From Bacteroidales bacterium (GTDB taxonomy: Bacteria; Bacteroidota; Bacteroidia; Bacteroidales; WCHB1-69), in assembly GCA_017964755.1 (NCBI GenBank), contig JAGCRI010000014.1, forward strand, positions 1 through 11,977: a stretch of DNA of 11,977 nucleotides, in the 5' to 3' direction. The first letter of the stretch is position 1, and every line of letters starts with the position of its first letter. The notes below the pieces were generated by a model. It was not told where the DNA came from. It did not search any database and saw only the letters and a list, made by a program, of their open reading frames with translations. The translations under genes and the position numbers were made by a program. This document shows positions 5,901 through 11,204 of this stretch, in pieces.

Positions 5901-7871
5901 TCCTGCAGTGCCGCCGAGGCCGCTGTTGGTTACAGGGCTTCCCCAGCCGGACATATATATGTTATTGCAAAGGTCGACTAACAGGGCGGTGGGGGAGATG
6001 TCAATGCCTGCGTTGCCACGGCCGAATGCCGTTGACCAGATGACCGAGTCGAGGGTAGGGGTGACTTTTGTGAGAAATTGTCCGCCGTTGTTGATATACC
6101 AGCCCGCATTTTTCACCCACACGGTTCCGGCGGCGTCTGTCTGCCCGAAGACGTGCGGGTTGTCGTATCTGTCGTTTTTGATAAGGTATGTCTGGTCGTA
6201 TCCTGACTGTCCGAGGTAAGTGCAATGCGGCACCGCATCGCCGTTTTCGCTGATGTGGGCTATATAGCCGTCAGTGGAGCCGCCGGCGTAGTTCCCTTGT
6301 ACAGCATTGTTGGATACAGCAAGGTCGGCTGAATTAGTCCCGCCGCAGACGTAAAGGCTTTTGTTGGCGGCCAAGACAATGCTGTAAGCGGCATCGTTGC
6401 CACTGCCGCCGAGGTATGTGCTCCAGATCAGGTTTGTGAGGTTATGGTTCATTTTTACGACACAGCCGTCTTGCAGCCCGCCGTTGAAAGTTGGGGAGAA
6501 CGCCCCTTGTGTGGTCGGAAAGTCTGATGATTGGGTGGAACTGACTACATATACATTACTGTTTTCGTCAATAATGATTTCACCTCTGACTTCATCAGCA
6601 TAATTCTTTTTCAGTCCTGCCGGAGTGTTCAGCCCATCATTGCCACTGCCGCCGAGGTATGTTGAGCCGAGCAATGAAGTGCCAGTGCTGTTGAATTTTG
6701 ATATGACAATGTCAGAGCCGTTGTTATATGATAACACATTGGTCAGCAGATAGTAAGACCCGCCGTGAAAAGAGCTGTCGAATGCGCCTTGCGTTGTGGG
6801 AAAGTTGGTTGAGCCTGAAGATCCAAGCACATAGAGTTCGTCATTTTCATTAACGATGAGGCTGTGCGGAATGTCGGTGGAACTGCCGCCGAGGTATGTT
6901 GAGAAGTGCAGATATGAGCCGTTGGCGTCAAATTTAGAGATGGCTATGTCGCAGCTGCCGCCGCCGTAGTTAATCTGATACGCTCCGGTAGTTGTGGGGT
7001 AGCCTATTGCGAAAACATTGCCGCCGGAATAGAGGTTGCCGCTTCTGTCGAATGTGGCGGAATACCCCCAGTTGTCGGCCGTTGAACCCGAATATGATGA
7101 GAATATAAGAACAGGGTCTATTATCAGAGTGAGATTTTTGTCATATTCACCCAATTCGTAAGATACTTCCTTGTCCGCCACCTTGTATCGGCAGCCTACC
7201 TCAATGGTGTCGCCATTATTGTTTACCTGATATGCAAAAGGTTTAAGCTCTGTGATTTGCGATACGCTGGTCGTAACTATCAGATTCCCATCTTTGACAG
7301 AAATATTATTAACACCTTCATATCTGAGTTTTATAATATCCGTTGATTTGTTTGGCCCAATCTGAAATTCATATTTCAAATGATTCCCCTCTTGATAGAA
7401 TTTTAAAGAAATTCCATCATATATATTGTTGTAAACAATTGAATGGTACTTTTTTACGTTTGAAGCCCATTTTGAGGCATCGTTTCCTATATAATAATTG
7501 TTGTATGAAATGGCAGCATCGTTTCCAGTTAATTTAGCATGAGATGCTCCGCAAAAATGGACTTTGTATGCTGCGGCGTCTATCATACCGGAGTGGTGGA
7601 TTGACGGGTCGGTTTTGGCCTTGTAGAAATCCGAAAGCTGTTGTGTGCTCATGGTGACAAAGGTTATGCAGTTTGCTTCGGCAAACATAGCCCCTGCATT
7701 GAATCGTGCCTTGAAAAGCACATTAGGATGCCACTGCCCTTTGTTTTCCACAAACTCAATATGTTTTGCCGTCAGTGTGTCTTTCATCGGGCGTGGTCTG
7801 CCAACAACCGAAACGGTGCACAGCAGAAGAGTGCAGAACAGAAGTGTTATCCTTTTTTTAGCAATATTCAT
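2976..7871 (-). CDS. Giant secreted surface protein: SBBP propeller, PKD, SprB repeats, type IX secretion C-terminal domain
   Basis: 1631 aa. Residues 1-24 form a signal peptide. Residues 38-253 (from FVENKGQWHPNV to TLIIDP) are the N-terminal domain usually found before SBBP repeats. Residues 255-752 are a beta-propeller of SBBP repeats marked by STYLGGSGND (324, 403, 484; weaker at 551, 612, 690) and FPTTQGAF (357, 451; related at 290 and 728). Residues 758-839 are a PKD domain (WDFGDGTSS, 791-799). Three Ig-like domains cover 840-1078. Five SprB repeats cover 1087-1452, a further Ig-like domain 1455-1535, and 1544-1631 is the CHU_C domain (FVPNAFSPNHDGKNDILYV, IYNRWGELLFET, GWDGTFKGK, TGVYDYYLEV). 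That last domain is the type B signal for type IX secretion. The protein is probably exported across the outer membrane and held at the cell surface, perhaps as an adhesin or matrix component; no enzyme domain is seen. The frame is unbroken. Confidence 0.93.
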   Translation of the reverse strand: MNIAKKRITLLFCTLLLCTVSVVGRPRPMKDTLTAKHIEFVENKGQWHPNVLFKARFNAGAMFAEANCITFVTMSTQQLSDFYKAKTDPSIHHSGMIDAAAYKVHFCGASHAKLTGNDAAISYNNYYIGNDASKWASNVKKYHSIVYNNIYDGISLKFYQEGNHLKYEFQIGPNKSTDIIKLRYEGVNNISVKDGNLIVTTSVSQITELKPFAYQVNNNGDTIEVGCRYKVADKEVSYELGEYDKNLTLIIDPVLIFSSYSGSTADNWGYSATFDRSGNLYSGGNVFAIGYPTTTGAYQINYGGGSCDIAISKFDANGSYLHFSTYLGGSSTDIPHSLIVNENDELYVLGSSGSTNFPTTQGAFDSSFHGGSYYLLTNVLSYNNGSDIVISKFNSTGTSLLGSTYLGGSGNDGLNTPAGLKKNYADEVRGEIIIDENSNVYVVSSTQSSDFPTTQGAFSPTFNGGLQDGCVVKMNHNLTNLIWSTYLGGSGNDAAYSIVLAANKSLYVCGGTNSADLAVSNNAVQGNYAGGSTDGYIAHISENGDAVPHCTYLGQSGYDQTYLIKNDRYDNPHVFGQTDAAGTVWVKNAGWYINNGGQFLTKVTPTLDSVIWSTAFGRGNAGIDISPTALLVDLCNNIYMSGWGSPVTNSGLGGTAGLPLTADAFQNTTDNNDYYFICISDDASSLVYASYFGSPNAREHVDGGTSRFDNKGRIYQAVCAGCGGYDDFPTTTGAWSEDNGSSNCNIGVIKFDFNLPAVIADFNIPNTVCAPIDLAFNNTSQSISQNTNYYWDFGDGTSSTLQFPTHHYSQSGIYTIKLVVQDYGSCNFSDTATKQLVVLANSNTTLSSATICNGGFVQIGIPPGGEGVSYQWTPSSALSNPAISNPVATPNATTTYYLYISNGICIDTLAQTVYVENLAVSLPDTLHACAGEPVTLTPSVSGNGKNYYWYNSPPFTQNINPNTSQASYNAVTNQSTMYYVKVTNDFCEAWDSILVAVKPFSVTPPQPYVVCYGDTATISVNVSPSGTYSYQWLPTSSIVGSSQVASPVVRTFSGETYTVTVTDEYGCTRTAQVDVVIKKLDSQEQIKAVSCFGGSDGAISITPSGGTAPYFYNWSNGSAVAQMNNLSAGSYSVIITDASGCRTLDTFNISQPQQITVNLVSSSPVECDQICDGALAVSAAGGTGTLHYIWLHGQNDSIATQLCAGIYSVNVVDGNGCSLTESFSLEDNSGNSVNATTDSLHCPHGCDAAIGLELDFHGDNYSLAWDNGETEDYIDSLCAGVYHAHIEVASGCRYDLYIPVSEIPELAFANVFSQAPACNGDTDGVLTLTAMGGTPPYKFAVNGDSCSGIAEGLAAGNYSITVIDANGCVHDTSVVLSQPDPLIAGVTVSSPPCPEVCNAIAYIHAEGGNAPYHYHWGDNSYQQTQDNLCVGDYSVKITDMRNCEVTVAFSIKDSSLFPGEVSAWASADTVYDGDHIDLHATEWPDFTYHWQPAGQVTNANSANASANPVTPTTYIVTVSDQYGCKKSDSVFVYVIEVLCEEPYIFVPNAFSPNHDGKNDILYVRGDFIDTFIFRIYNRWGELLFETTDINSGWDGTFKGKDCSTGVYDYYLEVQCLGYKKFFKKGNVTLLR
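3516..4613 (-). repeat. Five SprB-type repeats within the large surface protein
   Basis: These code for residues 1087-1452. Each unit follows the plan C-x(n)-DGAI, a GG-x-PY turn, W-x-NG, LxAGxYxVxVxDxxGC, then a strand ending in SQP or similar. Units begin near residues 1087, 1160, 1235, 1309 and 1386. Units 1 and 4 are the ordinary type; units 2, 3 and 5 have a CxxxC opening and LCxG in place of LxAG. The DNA copies have diverged, so this is a protein-level rather than a recent DNA repeat. Confidence 0.85.
6397..6662 (-). repeat. 23-bp DNA repeats encoding the STYLGGSGN motif
   Basis: An identical 23-base block occurs at 6397-6419 and 6640-6662, and an 18-base part (ACTGCCGCCGAGGTATGT) recurs at 6882-6899. 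Spacings of 243 and 237 bases are 81 and 79 codons, matching the propeller repeat period. They encode the TYLGGSGN core of successive SBBP units, so they reflect internal duplication within the gene. Confidence 0.8.
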
Positions 7872-7888
7872 TATAAAAATATGAAATG

Positions 7889-7896
7889 CAAAGTTA
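7889..7896 (-). promoter_or_regulatory. -7 box of the large surface-protein gene (TAACTTTG)
   Basis: On the minus strand TAACTTTG fits TAnnTTTG exactly and lies 18 bases upstream of the ATG at 7871-7869, giving a very short leader. The nearest TTG upstream is 12 bases away, closer than the usual -33 spacing, and lies inside a hairpin. The preceding T-run of the thiL terminator runs directly into this box. Confidence 0.55.
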
Positions 7897-7917
7897 AAAA
7901 AAAATGTCCAAGGACAT
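7896..7917 (-). terminator. Hairpin plus T-run after the thiL-like gene
   Basis: The minus strand reads ATGTCCTTGGACAT and then eight or more T. The stem is 5-6 bp with a 2-4 base loop, and an upstream A-run can extend it by pairing with the T-run. It is positioned to end the prs-thiL transcript. Because the perfect inverted repeat sits just upstream of a -7 box, it could instead be an operator. Confidence 0.5.
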
Positions 7918-7975
7918 AATTTTTATGCAGAATAAAAATATGAGGAATTTTGAAAAGATGAATTGTGTTTTCGCT

Positions 7976-9013
7976 TTATTCCGCAAACTCCTGTGCGGTG
8001 AGCGGTATCAGCTTGTCATCATTGGTGACGAGGTTACACCCTGAGGCATAATCTTTTACATATCCTACAATAGAGACATCCTTTATTTTTTGAATTGAAT
8101 CATAATCCTTTTGGGCTATTGTGAAGAGCAGCTCGTAGTCTTCGCCTCCGTTCAAGGCTATTGTTGTCGCCACAATGTCGAGTTCTTTGAGTGTCTGGAA
8201 AGTGAGCAGGTCAATAGGGAGTTTCCCTTCGTAAAGGTCGCAGCCCACATGGGAGGCGTTGCAGATATGAAGTGCCGCCGCTGCCAGCCCGTTTGCCACC
8301 ACGGTCATTGAAGATGGCATGACATTGTTTTCGGCTAATGCCTGAATGATATCAGTGCGCGGCTCAGGCTTCAGGTAACGTTCGAGGACATAATGGTAAT
8401 TGTCCAGATCAGGCTGTGTGTTCGGGTCGGCTTCAAAGGCTTTCTTTTCCCGCTCAAGCAGAATGAGACCTGTGTATGCGCTTGCAAGGTCGCCGCTGAC
8501 GCAAATCAGGTCGTTTTCCTTTGCACCTTTGCGGGCAAGCATTTTATCGGGCATGACTTCACCGAAAGCGGACACCGAGGCGGCTAATCCAAGCAATGAG
8601 GTGTTGACTTCAAATTGCAGGAGTTTGACTTTGTGGAGTTTGCAGAAAATGCGCACGCCGCCCATGAGCTCTTCAAGAGCCTCAAGCGAAAACCGGTTCG
8701 ACACGCCGAGCGACATGCCTAATCCTGTCGGGGTGCCGTTCATCGCCAATATGTCGGAAACTGCAATCGCAGCCATTTTGTATCCGAGATGTTTCAGCGG
8801 AAAATATGTAAGGTCGAAATGTATATTTTCAAGGAATAGTTTGGAAGAAAAGAGTTTTTTTGACGCAGAGCCTTCTTGGGCGACTACGGCAGCGCAGGCG
8901 TCTGAAATCCCGCTTTTCCCATCATCGGAATTTTCAAAAGCCTCTTTTATATGCTTTTCGAGAGCGAATTTGCCTTTAGGAGTTGTCAGTTTTTTACCTA
9001 TATCTTCTGTCAT
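7976..9013 (-). CDS. ThiL-family (thiamine-monophosphate kinase-like) protein lacking key acidic motifs
   Basis: 345 aa, normal length. ThiL uses ATP to turn thiamine monophosphate into thiamine diphosphate. Family segments kept are NIHFDLTYFPLKHLGYK (63-79), VSD and AMNGTP (85-95), CVSGDLASAY (171-180), ERYLKPEPR (211-219) and ALNGGEDYELLF (286-297). Motifs that should bind Mg2+ and phosphates are altered: GVGDDAAV reads GISDACAAV (35-43), the TTD before the HFDL segment reads SSK (56-58), GGDTT reads QFEVN (133-137), and DISDGL reads VVANGL (238-243). The frame is open and the remaining fold motifs are good, so this is not an ordinary decaying gene. It starts 3 bases after the prs stop and is very likely co-transcribed with it. 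A pseudoenzyme or a protein with a new ligand is more likely than a working ThiL; membership of the PurM/ThiL/SelD/HypE superfamily is firm, the function is not. Confidence 0.85.
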   Translation of the reverse strand: MTEDIGKKLTTPKGKFALEKHIKEAFENSDDGKSGISDACAAVVAQEGSASKKLFSSKLFLENIHFDLTYFPLKHLGYKMAAIAVSDILAMNGTPTGLGMSLGVSNRFSLEALEELMGGVRIFCKLHKVKLLQFEVNTSLLGLAASVSAFGEVMPDKMLARKGAKENDLICVSGDLASAYTGLILLEREKKAFEADPNTQPDLDNYHYVLERYLKPEPRTDIIQALAENNVMPSSMTVVANGLAAAALHICNASHVGCDLYEGKLPIDLLTFQTLKELDIVATTIALNGGEDYELLFTIAQKDYDSIQKIKDVSIVGYVKDYASGCNLVTNDDKLIPLTAQEFAE

Positions 9014-9016
9014 GGC

Positions 9017-9991
9017 TTATTTCATCTTTTCTGCCATCTCATGTTCAAGCACTTTCTGAACCATCTCGAAGTGAGACGATATGGAAGTGTGTTCCATGAC
9101 ACTCTTTATAACCTCGGCGAACAGGTATGCGACAGAGATAACCTCGAATTTCGGCAGTTGTTTTTTGAGAGGGATTGTATCGGTTACCACCACCTTGTCG
9201 AGGACTGAGTTTTGGAGTTTCTCCATTGCGTCTGCAGAAAATACAGGGTGAGTGCACATTGCCATAATGCTGGTTGCGCCGAGTTCTTTGATACGTGCAG
9301 CGGCTTTGCAGATAGTGCCGCCAGTGTCGATAATGTCGTCAATAAGAATAACATCTTTGCCAGCCACGTCGCCAATAATCTGAAGGCTTTCCACTTCATT
9401 GGCTTTGGCGCGCTGCTTGTAGCCTATTGCGAAATCGCAGCCGAGCCATTTTGCGTATGTTACTGCCCGTTTTGTGCCGCCGGTGTCGGGCGAGACAATA
9501 CAGATATTGGGCAGTTTCATGTTAAGAATGTATGGGAGAAGAACGTTGGAGGCATAAAGGTGATCGACAGGGAATTCGAAGAAGCCCTGAATCTGGTCGG
9601 CGTGCAGGTCAATGGTTATGAGGCGGTCAACGCCGGCGGCGGTGAGGGTGTTGGCCATCACTTTTGCGCCGATAGAGGTGCGCGACTTGTCTTTCCTGTC
9701 TTGCCGTGCATATCCGAAATAGGGGATTACAGCGATGATTTTGTTTGCTGAAGCGCGTTTGGCGGCGTCAATGAGCATAAGGAGTTCGATGATGTTTTCG
9801 GCCGGCGCAAAGGTTGACTGAACAATAAAGACGTTTTTGCCGCGTATTGTCTCGTCATAATTCGCCTGAATCTCACCATCCTTGAATTGTTCGACTGTGG
9901 TTTTTGTCAATGGGATGTGCAGGTAATTGGAAATGCTTTCCGCCAATTGTCGGCTTGCTCTGCCTGACACGATTGCCATTTCTTCCTTCAT
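9017..9991 (-). CDS. prs: Ribose-phosphate pyrophosphokinase (PRPP synthetase)
   Basis: This cytosolic enzyme makes PRPP from ribose 5-phosphate and ATP, supplying purine, pyrimidine, His, Trp and NAD synthesis and salvage enzymes such as Xpt. The 324-aa product matches class I Prs. Visible motifs are FKDGE (36-40), YFGYARQDRKDK (91-102), DLHADQIQGFF (128-138), the flexible loop KQRAKANEVE (192-201), and the PRPP-binding loop DVILIDDIIDTGGT (213-226). ATG 9991 is chosen because homology begins at IVSGRASRQLAE; the 37 residues upstream in the open frame are low-complexity and cover the promoter. The C-terminus extends about 15 residues beyond SISSHF (303-308), near where many homologues end. 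It is divergent from rplM and reads into the thiL-like gene. All catalytic motifs seem intact. Confidence 0.95.
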   Translation of the reverse strand: MKEEMAIVSGRASRQLAESISNYLHIPLTKTTVEQFKDGEIQANYDETIRGKNVFIVQSTFAPAENIIELLMLIDAAKRASANKIIAVIPYFGYARQDRKDKSRTSIGAKVMANTLTAAGVDRLITIDLHADQIQGFFEFPVDHLYASNVLLPYILNMKLPNICIVSPDTGGTKRAVTYAKWLGCDFAIGYKQRAKANEVESLQIIGDVAGKDVILIDDIIDTGGTICKAAARIKELGATSIMAMCTHPVFSADAMEKLQNSVLDKVVVTDTIPLKKQLPKFEVISVAYLFAEVIKSVMEHTSISSHFEMVQKVLEHEMAEKMK

Positions 9992-10036
9992 TTTATCGTG
10001 ATTTTTTAAGGTTTTAAATGTATGAAATGAACCGTG

Positions 10037-10044
10037 CAAAAATA
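10037..10044 (-). promoter_or_regulatory. prs: -7 box of the prs promoter (TATTTTTG)
   Basis: On the minus strand TATTTTTG fits TAnnTTTG, followed by CACGG. It lies about 45 bases upstream of the prs ATG. No convincing -33 element is found at the usual spacing. It is one half of a divergent promoter region with rplM. Confidence 0.5.
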
Positions 10045-10137
10045 TTATTATTTTTAGAAATAATGAGCATTTCAGGCAATTTTTTTTTAACTTTATCAAC
10101 AAGTTGTTTTTTATAATTTTTGTATCAAAAAAAATTG

Positions 10138-10145
10138 TATTTTTG
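10138..10145 (+). promoter_or_regulatory. rplM: -7 box of the rplM-rpsI promoter (TATTTTTG)
   Basis: TATTTTTG followed by CAGG fits the TAnnTTTG consensus. A TTTG lies 15 bases upstream (10119-10122), the same short spacing seen at xpt. Transcription would begin near 10152 and leave a leader of about 90 bases before ATG 10245, A-rich near the start codon as is usual for Bacteroidota translation initiation. Confidence 0.55.
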
Positions 10146-10244
10146 CAGGCTTAAAAATAGACCGATTATTATCTTTAAAAAGGTAAAAAAAATAGAAACC
10201 GAGTCGGATGGGTGAACATCAGGCTCACAGAAAAAAAGAAAAAA

Positions 10245-10700
10245 ATGAATGCAGTAAGTTACAAAACCATTTCGGCAAACGAAAAAATCGTTAAGAAAGA
10301 ATGGGTCGTCATTGACGCTGAAAATCAGGTGGTAGGCCGTCTCGCCACAGTTGCGGCACGCATTTTGCGCGGCAAGACAAAGACCTGTTACACTCCGCAT
10401 TTCGACTGCGGTGACAACGTCATCATCATTAATGCTGACAAAGTCAGATTCACTGGTAAGAAACTGACAGACAAAGAGTATGTCCATCACACGACATATC
10501 CTGGCGGACAAAGGTTCATTACTCCGAAAGAAATGCTCAAGAAAAAACCTATCGGTGTATTGGAGCATGCAATCAGGGGAATGCTCCCGAAAAACAAATT
10601 GGGTGACGCCATTTACCGCCACTTGTATGTCTATGCAGGACCTAACCATCCGCATGAAGGCCAGCAACCCAAATTAATCAACATTAACGAAATCAAATAA
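10245..10700 (+). CDS. rplM: 50S ribosomal protein L13 (uL13)
   Basis: L13 is an early-assembly protein of the large ribosomal subunit that binds 23S rRNA. The 151-aa product matches the Bacteroidota length. Characteristic segments are SYKTISAN (5-12), KEWVVIDAENQVVGRLAT, HFDCGDNVIIINADKV, TTYPGGQR, GMLPKNKLGDA and LYVYAGPNHPHEGQQPK near the C-terminus. ATG 10245 is chosen because SYKTISAN begins a few residues later in homologues; an upstream start at 10212 would only add Lys-rich residues. It is followed after 5 bases by rpsI, the conserved L13-S9 operon pair. Confidence 0.97.
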   Translation: MNAVSYKTISANEKIVKKEWVVIDAENQVVGRLATVAARILRGKTKTCYTPHFDCGDNVIIINADKVRFTGKKLTDKEYVHHTTYPGGQRFITPKEMLKKKPIGVLEHAIRGMLPKNKLGDAIYRHLYVYAGPNHPHEGQQPKLININEIK

Positions 10701-10705
10701 CCATC

Positions 10706-11092
10706 ATGGAAGTAATCAATAAAATCGGTAGAAGAAAGACCGCCGTCTCAAGAGTCTATATGCAGAAGGGCAGCGGCAATATCACGGTGAACGGCCGCGA
10801 TTATAAAGAATATTTTCCTTTGGCTACAATGCAGTATGTTGTTACCCAGGCTCTTGCAATTGCAGGCGTGGAAGGACAATATGACATCAAAGCCAACATC
10901 AAGGGCGGTGGCATCTCAGGTCAGGCTGAAGCTCTTCGTCTGAGTATCGCCAGAGTGCTCGTTGAGGTCAATCCGGAACTCCGCCAGACACTCAAGGCGA
11001 AAGGACTTCTCCGTAGAGACCCGCGTATGGTCGAGCGTAAAAAACCCGGTCAGCCGAAAGCACGTAAGAGATTCCAATTCAGCAAACGTTAA
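10706..11092 (+). CDS. rpsI: 30S ribosomal protein S9 (uS9)
   Basis: S9 is a small-subunit head protein whose C-terminal tail reaches the P-site tRNA. The 128-aa product has the full family pattern: INKIGRRKTAVSRVYM at the N-terminus, NGRDYKEYFP, NIKGGGISGQAEALRLSIARVL in the core, and the basic end RRDPRMVERKKPGQPKARK with a terminal SKR. The final Arg, which contacts P-site tRNA in other bacteria, is present. It is 5 bases from rplM and clearly in the same transcript. A 112-base gap with a stem-loop separates it from rpsB. Confidence 0.97.
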   Translation: MEVINKIGRRKTAVSRVYMQKGSGNITVNGRDYKEYFPLATMQYVVTQALAIAGVEGQYDIKANIKGGGISGQAEALRLSIARVLVEVNPELRQTLKAKGLLRRDPRMVERKKPGQPKARKRFQFSKR

Positions 11093-11133
11093 TGTTTATC
11101 ACAACATTACACTATATTTAAGTTTAGTATCGA

Positions 11134-11170
11134 AATCTTCAAGACTTCTTCTAAGAACTACTTGGAGATT
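11134..11170 (+). promoter_or_regulatory. Stem-loop in the rpsI-rpsB gap, candidate rpsB leader or attenuator
   Basis: AATCTTCAAG (11134-11143) pairs over 10 bp, with one G.T wobble, with CTTGGAGATT (11161-11170). Inside the loop TTCT and AGAA can pair again, giving a two-tier hairpin. It is followed by GTTTTAAAG, a T-run too short for a strong terminator, and lies 34 bases before the rpsB ATG. It could be a weak terminator after rpsI, an RNA processing site, or a leader by which S2 controls its own synthesis. The sequence alone does not separate these. Confidence 0.45.
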
Positions 11171-11204
11171 GTTTTAAAGAAAGTAAACAATTAAAAAAAA
11201 CAAA

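Noticed and set aside
6397..6899. Regularly spaced repeats that might suggest a CRISPR array
   Set aside because: The period is about 240 bases, the blocks encode a protein motif in frame, and the sequence between them is coding. They are SBBP repeats.
8400..9059. 219-codon open frame on the + strand across the thiL-like gene
   Set aside because: It is antisense to a gene with clear family motifs, its translation shows no recognisable domain, and it has no promoter. It is a shadow frame.
9212..9751. 179-codon open frame on the + strand across prs
   Set aside because: Antisense to well-conserved prs coding sequence; no motif or start context of its own.
9992..10102. N-terminal extension of prs by 37 residues
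   Set aside because: The extension is low-complexity, covers the -7 box, and family homology begins only after ATG 9991.
10196..10234. Short stems (CCG-AGT-CGG and GTGA/TCAC) in the rplM leader as an L13 autoregulatory RNA
   Set aside because: Stems of 3-4 bp are not enough to support a structured leader without covariation evidence.
10125..10667. 180-codon open frame on the - strand across rplM
   Set aside because: Antisense to rplM, with a Cys/Phe-rich composition typical of shadow frames.
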